64,000 bases of DNA from Clostridia bacterium. Its GTDB lineage: Bacteria > Bacillota > Clostridia > Monoglobales > Monoglobaceae. Shown here one piece after another: positions 1-8,623 of the stretch. The notes beneath the pieces were generated by a model. It was not told where the DNA came from. It saw nothing but the letters and a program-made list of their open reading frames with translations, and did no database searches. Made by a program: the position numbers and the translations under genes. Each line of letters begins with the position of its first letter. Positions within the stretch are counted from its first letter, which is position 1. The stretch covers positions 1 through 64,000 of the forward strand of contig JAFTJA010000005.1 of the NCBI GenBank assembly GCA_017456605.1, read 5' to 3'.

Positions 1-59
1 ACATCAATCCTCAAAACTTTAGTTTTGAGGTGCTCTCGCTCCACGCGAGTAGCTTATCT

Positions 60-88
60 ATATTATCACAACCAGAAGCTTTTGTCAA
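60..88 (-). promoter_or_regulatory. Downstream promoter of a tandem rRNA-type pair
   Basis: Minus-strand TTGACA (88-83), 17-nt spacer, TAATAT (65-60), again preceded by A-tracts. Downstream toward base 1 there is a short leader with an inverted repeat at about 9-30, a plausible start of an rRNA or tRNA operon leader. The gene itself lies beyond the left edge, so rRNA is inferred. Confidence 0.75.
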
Positions 89-152
89 CCCTTTTTTTGA
101 ACTTTTTTTAAATTCTTTTGAGCTGGCACCCTCTTCTTGGCACAACTCATTT

Positions 153-181
153 ATATTACCACAACCTTTTCCCATTGTCAA
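153..181 (-). promoter_or_regulatory. Upstream promoter of a tandem rRNA-type pair
   Basis: On the minus strand a perfect -35 TTGACA (181-176) is separated by 17 nt from TAATAT (158-153). The DNA upstream of the -35 is rich in A-tracts, like an UP element. It reads leftward out of the window, not into any gene here. It is the distal member of a pair with the promoter at 60-88, 93 bp apart; such tandem strong promoters are typical of rRNA operons. Confidence 0.75.
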
Positions 182-232
182 GTACTTTTTTTGATTTTTT
201 TCAACTTTTTATTAAAATTTTATTCAAAAGAA

Positions 233-254
233 AAGGGCTGCATCAGCAGCCCTT
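233..254 (-). terminator. thrS terminator
   Basis: A 9-bp GC-rich stem (233-241 with 246-254) and 4-nt loop lie just downstream of the thrS stop and are followed on the minus strand by a T-rich run. Confidence 0.85.
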
Positions 255-280
255 ATTCCATTTCTTTTTTATGCTGTTAA

Positions 281-2215
281 TTATATAGTTTTATTCTCTA
301 CCTCTTCGCCGAGCATAGTCACAAATTCATCAAGAGTCATTGTTCCAAGGTCACCATTCTTTCTTGAACGAACTGACACAGTGCCCTCATTCATCTCTTT
401 TTCGCCAGCGATAATCATATAAGGAACTTTTTCAAGCTGAGCCTCACGAATCTTGTATCCAATCTTCTCACTTCTGTCATCAAGTTCTATGCGGAAGCCT
501 TTTTCCCTAAGTGCTGCATAAAGCTTGTCTGCGTAATCAAGATAATTGTCCGAAATAGGCAAAATCTTGACCTGTGTAGGTGCAAGCCAAGCCGGGAAAG
601 CACCTGCATACTTTTCGATAAGCAGCGCAAGAGTTCTTTCGTAACAGCCGATTGAAGTTCTGTGAATAATGTAAGGATTCTTTTTTGTTCCATCCTTATC
701 TATATATTCCATGCCAAACTTTTCGGCAAGCATCTGGTCAATCTGGATTGTGATGAGTGTATCTTCCTTGCCGAATACGTTCTTAATTTGAATATCAAGC
801 TTTGGACCATAGAATGCCGCTTCACCAACGCCAACCTTGTAAGGAATTTCAAGGTGGTCAAGGATTTTTGCCATTGTGTCCTGAGCTTCGTTCCACTGTT
901 CTTCTGTTCCGATATATTTTTCTTTATCTTCTGGATCCCACTGTGAAAATCTGTATGAAACATCCTCATAAAGACCGAGGGTCTTGAGCATATAGATTGC
1001 CATTTCAAGACAGTTCTTGAATTCTTCTTCAAGCTGGTCGGGTCTGCACATCAAATGTCCCTCTGAAATAGTGAACTGTCTTACACGAATAAGACCATGC
1101 ATTTCTCCTGACGCCTCGTTGCGGAACAGAGTTGATGTTTCACCATATCTAAGCGGCAAATCACGATAGCTTCGCATTCTGTTGAGATATGCCTGATATT
1201 GGAAAGGACAAGTCATAGGACGAAGAGCGAAAACTTCTTTGTCGGTTTCCTCATCACCCATCACGAACATACCGTCTTTGTAATGATCCCAGTGTCCTGA
1301 AATCTTGTAAAGGTCGCTCTTTGCCATATACGGGGTTTTTGTTCTTACCCAGCCGTTTTTATCCTCATGGTCTTCAACAAATCTTTGAAGAATCTGTATA
1401 ATCTTTGCACCCTTGGGAAGCAAAATGGGAAGTCCCTGACCGATCGAATCAACAGTTGTAAAAATTTCAAGCTCACGGCCGAGTTTGTTGTGGTCGCGTT
1501 TTTTTGCTTCTTCGAGTCTTTCAAGATACTCGTCAAGCTCTGCCTTTTTGGGGAATGCTGTACCATAAATTCTGGTGAGCATCTTGTTGTTTTCATTTCC
1601 TCTCCAATAAGCACCTGCGGTGTATTGAAGCTTTATTGCCTTGATTTTGCCCGTAGACAAAAGGTGAGGACCTGCACAAAGGTCAGTGAAATCGCCTTGC
1701 TTATAGAAAGAAATTACCGCATCTTCAGGAAGGTCATTGATAAGCTCAACCTTATAGGTTTCGCCTTTTTCTTCCATAAGTTTGAGAGCCTCAGCCCTTG
1801 GAAGTTCAAATCTTTCAAGAGGCAGGTCTTCCTTTATAATTTTTTTCATCTCGGCTTCGATTTTTTCGAGGTCATTGTTTGTAATAGGATTCTCGAAATC
1901 AAAATCGTAATAGAAACCGTCATCTATAGCCGGGCCGATTGCCAGTTTTGTATTTGGGAAAAGTCTTTTCACCGCCTGAGCTAAGATATGAGATGTTGTA
2001 TGGCGATAAGTTCGTCTGCCGTCCTCATCATCAAATGTGAGAAAATTTACAGTGCAATCTTTCTTCGGTACAAAATCAAGTCCATAGACCTCTCCGTCCA
2101 CAGTTGCAGCGAGAGCAGCTCTTGCAAGTCCTTCACTTATAGACTTTGCCACATCAAGAAGGCTTGCGCCGTCTTCAAAAGCTTTTACATCGCCACGAAG
2201 TGTTATGTTTATCAT
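281..2215 (-). CDS. thrS: Threonyl-tRNA synthetase
   Basis: Charges tRNA-Thr with threonine in the cytoplasm. The 644-residue length is normal for the bacterial enzyme. Visible in order: N-terminal TGS domain (about 1-60), the editing domain with the HTTSH zinc/editing motif, class II catalytic core with MTCP and motif 2 (RNEASGEMHGL), motif 3 (GCYERT) and a C-terminal anticodon-binding domain. GAAAGGAG about 10 nt before the ATG fixes the start. The gene has its own promoter and terminator and follows ispA in the same direction. No T-box leader is visible: the space back to ispA is only about 140 bp. Confidence 0.98.
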   Translation of the reverse strand: MINITLRGDVKAFEDGASLLDVAKSISEGLARAALAATVDGEVYGLDFVPKKDCTVNFLTFDDEDGRRTYRHTTSHILAQAVKRLFPNTKLAIGPAIDDGFYYDFDFENPITNNDLEKIEAEMKKIIKEDLPLERFELPRAEALKLMEEKGETYKVELINDLPEDAVISFYKQGDFTDLCAGPHLLSTGKIKAIKLQYTAGAYWRGNENNKMLTRIYGTAFPKKAELDEYLERLEEAKKRDHNKLGRELEIFTTVDSIGQGLPILLPKGAKIIQILQRFVEDHEDKNGWVRTKTPYMAKSDLYKISGHWDHYKDGMFVMGDEETDKEVFALRPMTCPFQYQAYLNRMRSYRDLPLRYGETSTLFRNEASGEMHGLIRVRQFTISEGHLMCRPDQLEEEFKNCLEMAIYMLKTLGLYEDVSYRFSQWDPEDKEKYIGTEEQWNEAQDTMAKILDHLEIPYKVGVGEAAFYGPKLDIQIKNVFGKEDTLITIQIDQMLAEKFGMEYIDKDGTKKNPYIIHRTSIGCYERTLALLIEKYAGAFPAWLAPTQVKILPISDNYLDYADKLYAALREKGFRIELDDRSEKIGYKIREAQLEKVPYMIIAGEKEMNEGTVSVRSRKNGDLGTMTLDEFVTMLGEEVENKTI

Positions 2216-2295
2216 AGCAATCCGCTCCTTTCTTTATTTTTTCCAACTTGCCGCATTTCGCAGCATCGGGTTGCTTTTTTTGTAATTTAAACTAT

Positions 2296-2324
2296 ATTTT
2301 ATCGCATTTTTTTGAAAATTGCAA
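2296..2324 (-). promoter_or_regulatory. thrS promoter
   Basis: Minus-strand TTGCAA (2324-2319), 17-nt spacer, TAAAAT (2301-2296). The leader to the thrS start is about 75 nt and contains a small hairpin (GCTGC/GCGGC) that could be an autoregulatory operator, but it is too short to be a T-box. Confidence 0.65.
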
Positions 2325-2357
2325 GTAAATCAGGCAATTTTTCTGTTTTTTATTTTC

Positions 2358-3251
2358 CTAATTTTGTCTTCCCATAAGATTCAGAGCAAGCTCTTTCAAA
2401 AATTTTGCTCTGTCTCCAAAAATTTCAAGAGCACGAATCGCATCGCTTGTCAAAGCACTTGCTTTCTCACGTGCAGCATCAATCCCCAAAAGTGTCACAT
2501 ATGTAGTCTTTTTATTCTCTGCATCGCTCCCTATGGGTTTGCCCAAAGCTTTTTCATCACCGATACAGTCAAGAATGTCATCCTGAATTTGAAACGCAAG
2601 ACCAAGCTTCTTTGCAAACTCTGTAACCGCCTTTATCTCATTTTCACCGGCATCAGCCGCCAAAGCCCCAACCAGAGCCGAAACTCTTATCAGTTCTCCA
2701 GTCTTGCGATTGTGCAGATAGTTCAGTGTTTTTTCATCCACATTTTCTTTACCCTCACATTCAAGGTCAACAATTTGTCCTCCAATCATACCGGCGCAGC
2801 CCGCGGATTTTGCAATTTCAAAAACAACTTTCAAAACTGTCTGCGGAGTCACATCTTTATAAGCCCCGAAATCTGCAAGATATTCAAAAGCCCGTGTGAG
2901 AAGTCCGTCGCCTGCCAAAAGCGCATTTGCCTCGCCAAACTTTTTGTGGCAAGTCGGCATACCTCTGCGCAAATCATCATTGTCCATACAAGGCAGGTCG
3001 TCGTGAATGAGGGAATATGTATGTATGCACTCAATGGCAACGCCAAATCTCAGTGCATCAGGAAGCGAACCACCAAGCATATCACAAACAGCAAAGCTAA
3101 GCACAGGTCTCAGTCTTTTCCCTCCTGCTGTAATGCTGTATCGCATTGCGTCATAAACAACCCTTTGCAAACAGTCTTCGTCTGTAAAGTTTGCTTCAAT
3201 TTCAGCGTTTATGCGCATAATATATTCGTTGAGTTTTTCTTCAAAAATCAT
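2358..3251 (-). CDS. ispA: Farnesyl/geranylgeranyl diphosphate synthase
   Basis: Condenses IPP with allylic diphosphates to the C15 (possibly C20) chain used for undecaprenyl phosphate and quinones. At 297 residues it is standard for IspA. The first aspartate-rich motif is DDLPCMDNDD, preceded by GGKRLRP; the second is DDILD. It is the last gene of the asp23-nusB-xseA-xseB-ispA run, 12 bp after xseB. The dxs gene that often follows is absent here; thrS is next. Chain-length specificity cannot be read from the sequence. Confidence 0.95.
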   Translation of the reverse strand: MIFEEKLNEYIMRINAEIEANFTDEDCLQRVVYDAMRYSITAGGKRLRPVLSFAVCDMLGGSLPDALRFGVAIECIHTYSLIHDDLPCMDNDDLRRGMPTCHKKFGEANALLAGDGLLTRAFEYLADFGAYKDVTPQTVLKVVFEIAKSAGCAGMIGGQIVDLECEGKENVDEKTLNYLHNRKTGELIRVSALVGALAADAGENEIKAVTEFAKKLGLAFQIQDDILDCIGDEKALGKPIGSDAENKKTTYVTLLGIDAAREKASALTSDAIRALEIFGDRAKFLKELALNLMGRQN

Positions 3252-3263
3252 TTTTCACCTCAA

Positions 3264-3500
3264 TTATTCCGCAGAAAAAGGTCTTTCTTCCATATCCCCG
3301 TCAGCATTTTTCATAAGAACAGATATCTTCTGTTCTGCATTTTTGAGCTGATTGGAACATTCCTTTGCCCTGCCGATGCCCTCAGAGAAAAGCTCCAACA
3401 TCTGGTCAAGAGAAACCTCTCCGCCTTCAAGCTTTGCGATTATCTTTTCAAGCTCTTTTATGTTTTCTTCAAAACTGATTTCTGTTTTCTTGGTTGACAT
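3264..3500 (-). CDS. xseB: Exodeoxyribonuclease VII small subunit
   Basis: Small subunit of exonuclease VII, which degrades single-stranded DNA in mismatch and recombination repair. The 78 residues match the family, with the signature FEENIKELEKIIAKLEGGEV and the helical repeat that wraps onto XseA. It lies 12 bp after xseA in the same operon, as expected for a stoichiometric partner. Confidence 0.95.
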   Translation of the reverse strand: MSTKKTEISFEENIKELEKIIAKLEGGEVSLDQMLELFSEGIGRAKECSNQLKNAEQKISVLMKNADGDMEERPFSAE

Positions 3501-3512
3501 TTTTCTGCCCCC

Positions 3513-4706
3513 TTATTTTACAATAGTATTTATTTCACCGTCGCTGACCCTCACTGTCATACTGTCCCCTGCCTTCACCTGATTTGTGCTTTTCACAATA
3601 GCCCCATCAAAGCTCTTTGCCACCGCATAGCCGCGGCTCAAGGTTCCAAGAGGACTCAATGTGTCAAGCTTTGACATGCTTATGCCCAGAAGCTGTTGTT
3701 TTTCGCCAAGAACACTCTTTAACGAGTTTTCAAACAGCTTGGTCAGATGGTCAAGATATATACCTTTTTCGTTTATTTTTGATATTGGGTCGCGGATTAC
3801 TTGTTTATCTGCATACATTTTAAGAAGAAGCCGTCTGTTTTCAAGTATTTTGTTTGTCGCTACTTTTATTCTGGTTTTTGCACTTTGGAACTTGTCAAAC
3901 AACTCCTCTGCTGACGGTACCGCAAGCTCTGCCGCAGCCGATGGGGTTGGTGCTCTTAAATCAGCCACAAAATCGGCAATAGTAAAATCCGTTTCGTGTC
4001 CTACTGCAGAGATAACGGGAATTTCACTCTCAAAGATTGCCCTTGCTACAACCTCTTCATTGAATGCCCAAAGGTCTTCAATGGAGCCTCCGCCTCTGCC
4101 AACAATAATGACATCACAATTCTTTGCATTATTAAAATATTTTATGCCGTCACTTATGCTTTTTGCCGCGCCATCACCCTGAACAAGTGCCGGATAAAGA
4201 CAAATATCCGCTGCCTTATAGCGTCTTGATAAAATATTTATTATATCACGTACAGCCGCACCCGTGGGAGCTGTAACAACGCCCACGCATTTTGGATACC
4301 GTGGGATTTCTTTTTTTGTAGAAGCATCAAAAAGGCCCTCCGCCCGAAGCTTTGCCTTGAGCTTTTCAAACTGTTCGTGAAGATTTCCCTTGCCGTCAGG
4401 CATCATAGAGTTTATATAAAGCTGATATTGTCCGTCCCGTTCATAAACGCCCACTCTGCCCTCCGCCACGACCTGCATCCCGTTTTCGGGCTTAAAATCA
4501 AGACCAAATGCAGCATTCCTGAACATAACCGCACGAAGCGTACCCGTTTCGTCCTTTAGCGACATATAAAGATGCCCCGACGAATGGCTTTTGAAATTTG
4601 AAATCTCACCTCTTATTTTTATGCTTGAAAGCAGCGGAATCTGACCGAGTATATCTTTTATAAACAAATTCAGCTGACCCACTGTCATAATCATTTTTTC
4701 CTGCAT
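3513..4706 (-). CDS. xseA: Exodeoxyribonuclease VII large subunit
   Basis: Catalytic subunit of exonuclease VII. Visible: an N-terminal OB fold (INSMMPDGKG region), then the catalytic core with GVVTAPTGAAVRDI and the GRGGGSIEDLWAFN motif, and a coiled-coil C-terminal region. About 397 residues, normal. The frame opens with a GTG at 4715 overlapping the stop of the upstream gene, but the ATG at 4706, 7 nt after AAGG, is the more likely start; translational coupling to the TsaD paralog is probable either way. Confidence 0.95.
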   Translation of the reverse strand: MQEKMIMTVGQLNLFIKDILGQIPLLSSIKIRGEISNFKSHSSGHLYMSLKDETGTLRAVMFRNAAFGLDFKPENGMQVVAEGRVGVYERDGQYQLYINSMMPDGKGNLHEQFEKLKAKLRAEGLFDASTKKEIPRYPKCVGVVTAPTGAAVRDIINILSRRYKAADICLYPALVQGDGAAKSISDGIKYFNNAKNCDVIIVGRGGGSIEDLWAFNEEVVARAIFESEIPVISAVGHETDFTIADFVADLRAPTPSAAAELAVPSAEELFDKFQSAKTRIKVATNKILENRRLLLKMYADKQVIRDPISKINEKGIYLDHLTKLFENSLKSVLGEKQQLLGISMSKLDTLSPLGTLSRGYAVAKSFDGAIVKSTNQVKAGDSMTVRVSDGEINTIVK

Positions 4707-4711
4707 TTTAA

Positions 4712-5665
4712 TCACCTTAAAGTTCCGCTTGCGGCTGCCCCGATTTCACATACACCTACGGCATTGTCGGTACTGAATTCTGCTTCCGCAAAATATACAT
4801 TCGGCATATCCAAAAATTCGCATCTCAATACCTTTGAAGACGAAACGCCGCCTACCATCAAAACATTTTTAATTCCGTATTTTTTCTTTGCAAACTCAAC
4901 CGATTTGCGTACAGACTCTGCAATGCATTTCATAACGCAATACGCAATTTTTTCTTTATCCTCGCCATTTTCCAGATGACGTCTGTATCTTGTTTCTTCC
5001 CCTGAAAAATTTATGTAGCTGTCATTTACACAAGTTTTCACCGGTGTCTGCTTGCCACTGTAATTCTCTGCTGAATAGTCAAGATACCTCCCACAGGGAA
5101 AATCAAATCCAAGCCTCACACCTATGCGGTCAATGAACTGACCGGCAGGCAAGTCACGTGTTCCCCCTACTATCTCGCAGGCAAATCCGTTTTCTGTCTT
5201 TTGGGCAAGCAAAAGCTCGGTTGTGCCGCCTGACAGATGATACACCAAAAAAGGCTCACTCAAAATATCATATTTTTTACAGGAATATATCGCCGCCATA
5301 ATATGTCCGTCCTGATGCGAGGTTTCAATATACTTTGCACCAAGAACCGCAGCAACAGTTTTTGCAAAAGACTGTCCAGCTAAGAACACCGGCATATAAG
5401 ACCCCTCGACATTTCTGGGCTTTGAGCTGACAGCCACGGTTACATCATCAAAATCCCGTATTTTCACCGAATTTTTAAGCTCATCAAAGAGCAAAGGAAG
5501 GTTTTTAACATGCTGAAAGAGAGCGTCGGACTGTCTGAGTCCGCATTCGCCCTCCTCCACATCAAGCATTTTCTTAAAATGAAACATTCTGCCACCGCAC
5601 TTTGCCGCAACAGAGGTGGTATAACAACTTGTGTCAACGCCAATGACCAATCGTTCGTCCTTCAT
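4712..5665 (-). CDS. TsaD/Kae1-like (peptidase M22) paralog
   Basis: A 317-residue member of the ASKHA/TsaD superfamily. It keeps an N-terminal nucleotide-binding GVDTSCYTTS motif, a metal-binding HxxxH (SHQDGH) and a C-terminal GGVSSS phosphate loop. The true TsaD makes the t6A modification of tRNA; this shorter form sits in the nusB-xseA operon of many Clostridia and its role is not established. Start and stop are coupled to the neighbours (TAATG with nusB, overlap with xseA). I infer a paralog, not the main TsaD, from its length and context; a genome search for a second copy would settle it. Confidence 0.8.
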   Translation of the reverse strand: MKDERLVIGVDTSCYTTSVAAKCGGRMFHFKKMLDVEEGECGLRQSDALFQHVKNLPLLFDELKNSVKIRDFDDVTVAVSSKPRNVEGSYMPVFLAGQSFAKTVAAVLGAKYIETSHQDGHIMAAIYSCKKYDILSEPFLVYHLSGGTTELLLAQKTENGFACEIVGGTRDLPAGQFIDRIGVRLGFDFPCGRYLDYSAENYSGKQTPVKTCVNDSYINFSGEETRYRRHLENGEDKEKIAYCVMKCIAESVRKSVEFAKKKYGIKNVLMVGGVSSSKVLRCEFLDMPNVYFAEAEFSTDNAVGVCEIGAAASGTLR

Positions 5666-6066
5666 TATGACACCTGCACCTTGCCGATTTTGCCAAGAAT
5701 TCCGTTCACAAATGGTGCCGCTTCTTCGCCTTCATATTTTTTTGCAATTCCAACCGCCTCGTTCACCGAAACAGCATTTGGAATATCCGGGCAAAACAAA
5801 AGTTCGTAAACCGCAAGTCTCAGCACCGCAAGACTCACACACGAAAGTCTTTCAACCTTCCAGTCTTTTGATGCTTCGTCAATCTTTTGGTCAATTTCTG
5901 CGATGTTCTTTGCTGTTCCCAGCACAACGTTTTTGATATAATCCTGCTGCCCACCGGGATTATATTCGTTCACAAAATCTTCAACTATTCTTTCAATTTC
6001 GTCCGGCTGAAATTTATATTCAAAAATCAGCACAAAGGCATACTCTCTTGCTTTTGTTCTGTTCAT
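5665..6066 (-). CDS. nusB: Transcription antitermination factor NusB
   Basis: All-helical RNA-binding protein that, with S10 (NusE), assembles on boxA in rRNA leaders for antitermination. At 133 residues it is full length, opening with the typical MNRTKAREYAFVLIFEY and carrying the conserved VSVNEAVGIAKKY ... PFVNGILGKI C-terminal helices. The stop overlaps the start of the TsaD paralog by one base (TAATG). It belongs to the asp23-led operon. Confidence 0.95.
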   Translation of the reverse strand: MNRTKAREYAFVLIFEYKFQPDEIERIVEDFVNEYNPGGQQDYIKNVVLGTAKNIAEIDQKIDEASKDWKVERLSCVSLAVLRLAVYELLFCPDIPNAVSVNEAVGIAKKYEGEEAAPFVNGILGKIGKVQVS

Positions 6067-6103
6067 AGTCTACCTCAACTTTAAGTTCTTTTGTAATGTT
6101 TTC

Positions 6104-6535
6104 TTATTCTTTGGTTATTTCCGTTTCTTCTGTTGCATCTTCAGCGACAGGCTCTGCCTCTTCTTTTTTCGCGGTATTCACGCCCTCAATGTTTACATTC
6201 ACCGCCACAACGTTAAGCCCAGTCATAGCCTCAACCTCATTCTTGGTCTTCTCCTGAATTTCCCATGCAACATCAGGTATCTTCACACCATATTCAACAA
6301 TCACGAACATATCAATTTTCACTTCACGGTCTGTGATTGTAACCTTGACACCCTTTGAAGGATTTTTCTTTCCCAGAAGCTCTGCAAAGCCACCGGTGAG
6401 TGAGCCGAACATGCCTGCCACACCGTCAATGCTTTTCGCCGCAATAGATGCGATTGTTGCAACAACATCGTTTGAGATGCAAACGTTTCCGTCCCTGTCT
6501 ATATTTGTATTTATATTGGTTTCTTCAACTGCCAT
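6104..6535 (-). CDS. Asp23/Gls24 family envelope stress protein (YqhY-like)
   Basis: 143 residues. Asp23-family core: GNVCISNDVVATIASIAAKSIDGVAGM then a hydrophobic sheet region (VKIDMFVIVEYGVKIPDVAWEIQ) and an acidic tail. The family includes YqhY, encoded upstream of nusB in Firmicutes and linked to control of fatty-acid synthesis and envelope homeostasis. An in-frame upstream ATG exists at 6577, but the ATG at 6535 (MAVEETN) best matches the family's N-terminus. First gene of the operon. Confidence 0.85.
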   Translation of the reverse strand: MAVEETNINTNIDRDGNVCISNDVVATIASIAAKSIDGVAGMFGSLTGGFAELLGKKNPSKGVKVTITDREVKIDMFVIVEYGVKIPDVAWEIQEKTKNEVEAMTGLNVVAVNVNIEGVNTAKKEEAEPVAEDATEETEITKE

Positions 6536-6594
6536 AATATCTACCATACCTTTCCGTCCGGAAGAAACTCCGGTCAAGTTGTTAGTTCATTATG

Positions 6595-6623
6595 ATTATA
6601 TCATATTATATTTGTTTTTACAA
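6595..6623 (-). promoter_or_regulatory. asp23-nusB-xseA operon promoter
   Basis: Minus-strand TTGTAA (6623-6618), 17-nt spacer, consensus TATAAT (6600-6595), about 60 nt upstream of the chosen asp23 start. A short inverted repeat (CCGGA/TCCGG) lies in the leader. Confidence 0.7.
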
Positions 6624-6662
6624 TTATTTTTTTAAATAATTTAAATTATATTTATTTTTGTG

Positions 6663-7217
6663 TTAAAATCCCAGCAAAATCCCGCATACAGCGCCAGCAA
6701 TTATATAAACAATGGGGTGCTTTTTAAATTTAAGACTGGCAAAAACCAAAAGGGCAAAAAGTATGAGCTTTTTAAAATCAATCATTTCAAATAAGCTGCC
6801 TGCGTTTTCTGTTAAAAAATTCTGCTTGAAAATTGTCAGCACCGAAAGTGTCAAAAGCCCGGTTACCGCCGCCCTGAGTCCATAGAAAAGACTTTTGACG
6901 GTTTTGTTTTCTTTGAACTTTTCCAAAAAATACGATATAACCAAAATAACAATTATACTTGGAATAATAAGTCCCAAAGTCGATATTACTCCGCCAATAA
7001 CTCCGCCCGTGGTCACACCGGCATAAGTTGCCATATTTACACCAATCGGTCCCGGGGAGGATTCGGACACTGCAATCATATTGGTGAGCTCTTCCGCCGT
7101 AAACCAATCATATTTCCGGGTGAGGTCAAACAAAAACGGCAAGGTCGCAAGTCCGCCACCAATGGAAAAAAGACCGACCTTGAAAAATTCCAGAAACATT
7201 GTGATATAAAGCATCAT
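6663..7217 (-). CDS. Chromate transporter, short-chain subunit (second of pair)
   Basis: A 184-residue single-domain CHR protein. Short-chain CHR proteins work as a pair of homologous halves that together equal one ChrA, and are predicted to export chromate or related anions with the proton gradient. The domain opens with FFKVGLFSIGGGLATLPF and SPGPIGVN, the family signatures, followed by 4-5 membrane segments. The start overlaps the stop of its partner (ATGA), so the pair is translationally coupled. Substrate is not proven for this group in gut Clostridia. Confidence 0.88.
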   Translation of the reverse strand: MMLYITMFLEFFKVGLFSIGGGLATLPFLFDLTRKYDWFTAEELTNMIAVSESSPGPIGVNMATYAGVTTGGVIGGVISTLGLIIPSIIVILVISYFLEKFKENKTVKSLFYGLRAAVTGLLTLSVLTIFKQNFLTENAGSLFEMIDFKKLILFALLVFASLKFKKHPIVYIIAGAVCGILLGF

Positions 7218-7786
7218 TTTGCATCACCTGTCTTTCTGTCTTTTTTCTCCTTTAATGTCATATAAATTATGCCAAACACTCCTGCCGCAACAATAATCAA
7301 AATGGTGGAAACACCGAAAAATGCCGAAAGCACAAAGGAAACCGCGGCAACGACAAAGCTTACCTTGTCAACAATCCCCGTTTTTGAAATTTTCAAAAAA
7401 GCCTGAACCAGTATCGCACAAACCGCAACTCCAACCCCTGCAAATGCCGACTTGACAATGGGATTATAGTAAATTTTCTGGAGGATAGTTGCAACAAGAG
7501 AAATGATAATCACAGAGGGTGCAACAACCCCAAGGGTTGCCACAATACCGCCGATTATTCCGTTTGTTTTTCTGCCGATAAAGGTAGCCAGATTCACCGC
7601 AATAACCCCCGGCGTACACTGGCTTATGGCAAAATAATCCATAATTTCTTCAACGGTCGCCCATTTATGCTTGACTGCAATCTCTCTTTCCAACATCGGG
7701 AGCATTGCATATCCGCCGCCAAAGGTCAGAATGCCTATCCTGAAAAAAGCAAAAAAAAGTTTTGTGAGGTCTTTTATTTTACCCAT
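7214..7786 (-). CDS. Chromate transporter, short-chain subunit (first of pair)
   Basis: A 190-residue CHR domain protein with FFRIGILTFGGGYAMLPML and CTPGVIAVNLATFIG signatures and about five membrane segments. Start chosen at the ATG (MGKIKDL) 7-8 nt after AAGGAG; a longer frame to 7807 has no ribosome site. Homologous to the next gene and coupled to it; the pair forms a functional heterodimer in characterised cases. Confidence 0.88.
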   Translation of the reverse strand: MGKIKDLTKLFFAFFRIGILTFGGGYAMLPMLEREIAVKHKWATVEEIMDYFAISQCTPGVIAVNLATFIGRKTNGIIGGIVATLGVVAPSVIIISLVATILQKIYYNPIVKSAFAGVGVAVCAILVQAFLKISKTGIVDKVSFVVAAVSFVLSAFFGVSTILIIVAAGVFGIIYMTLKEKKDRKTGDAK

Positions 7787-7824
7787 CTTTGTTCTCCTTT
7801 TTCTCAAAATTCAAATGCTTTTTT

Positions 7825-7853
7825 ATTATATACCAAATGTTAACAGATTGCAA
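7825..7853 (-). promoter_or_regulatory. Promoter of the chromate transporter pair
   Basis: Minus-strand TTGCAA (7853-7848), 17-nt spacer, TATAAT (7830-7825). It lies back to back with the rightward promoter at 7871. Confidence 0.7.
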
Positions 7854-7870
7854 ATAATTATTTTCTTCAC

Positions 7871-7899
7871 TTGACAAATTTTTTTCCAGGATTTATAAT
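7871..7899 (+). promoter_or_regulatory. Promoter of the hemolysin III-patatin pair
   Basis: Perfect TTGACA (7871-7876), 17-nt spacer, perfect TATAAT (7894-7899), followed by AGGGAGG and the ATG at 7929. Confidence 0.85.
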
Positions 7900-7928
7900 T
7901 TACTCTGTACGAAAGGGAGGCATTATAT

Positions 7929-8603
7929 ATGTTCAACGCAGAAGAAATCAAAAAAATGAATAATCAAAGTATGGGTGAAGAAATCGCAAATTCAATCTCT
8001 CACGGTATCGGCGCACTCCTTGCAATAGCAGGAACTGTAGTCGCGATAGTTTATGCTTGTCTCAACGGTGACGCACGGAGCATTGTTTCGGCATCACTTT
8101 ATGGTGCAGGTCTTATCATTCTTTATCTTTCCTCAACCCTCTATCATTCTATAACAAATCTTGCTGCAAAGCGCGTGTTCCGCGTGCTTGACCATTGTTC
8201 GATATATATACTTATTTTAAGCTCATATATCCCGATTTCTCTGTCCCTCATGCGCGGCACTGCCGGCTGGGTTCTTTTTGGCATCAACGCAGGCTGCACC
8301 TCACTCGGCGTTACCCTTACCGCTATAAATATGAAAAAATTCCATGCGCTTGCTATGGTTTTATATCTTCTTATGGGCTGGTCCATTGTATTTTTGGGCA
8401 TTCCCACTCTTATGACATTGCCCCCTGCTGCTATCTGGCTTTTGGTTCTTGGCGGGCTTTGTTATACCGGCGGAATTGCATTTTTCGCAATGAAAAAACC
8501 GAAATATATGCACTCCATCTGGCATATTTTTGTTCTTGCCGGAAGTGTGCTGCAATATTTTGCCTTTCTCTTTTATGCACTTCCCTTCCCACCAAAATTT
8601 TAA
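7929..8603 (+). CDS. Hemolysin III family membrane protein (PAQR-type)
   Basis: 224 residues, seven predicted membrane helices, the PAQR/hemolysin III fold. Candidate metal ligands are conserved: SISHGIG near residue 25, the LYHS and LDH motifs in helices 2-3, and MHSIWHIFV near the C-terminus. The name comes from a Bacillus cereus protein; the native role of the family (membrane homeostasis, possible hydrolase) is not settled. AGGGAGG 8 nt before ATG fixes the start. Probably co-transcribed with the patatin gene 20 bp downstream. Confidence 0.92.
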   Translation: MFNAEEIKKMNNQSMGEEIANSISHGIGALLAIAGTVVAIVYACLNGDARSIVSASLYGAGLIILYLSSTLYHSITNLAAKRVFRVLDHCSIYILILSSYIPISLSLMRGTAGWVLFGINAGCTSLGVTLTAINMKKFHALAMVLYLLMGWSIVFLGIPTLMTLPPAAIWLLVLGGLCYTGGIAFFAMKKPKYMHSIWHIFVLAGSVLQYFAFLFYALPFPPKF

Positions 8604-8623
8604 TTTCCAAGGAGTGAACAATT

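Noticed and set aside
1367..1984. 205-codon open frame on the plus strand inside thrS
   Set aside because: It is antisense to a clearly recognisable threonyl-tRNA synthetase, has a Phe/Cys-rich composition and no ribosome site.
2216..2357. T-box upstream of thrS
   Set aside because: No GGNACCGCG element and only about 75 nt of leader; just a promoter and a small hairpin.
2319..3497. 392-codon open frame on the plus strand opposite ispA and xseB
   Set aside because: Long only because the AT-rich complement lacks stops; the product has no domain, while the opposite strand encodes complete IspA and XseB.
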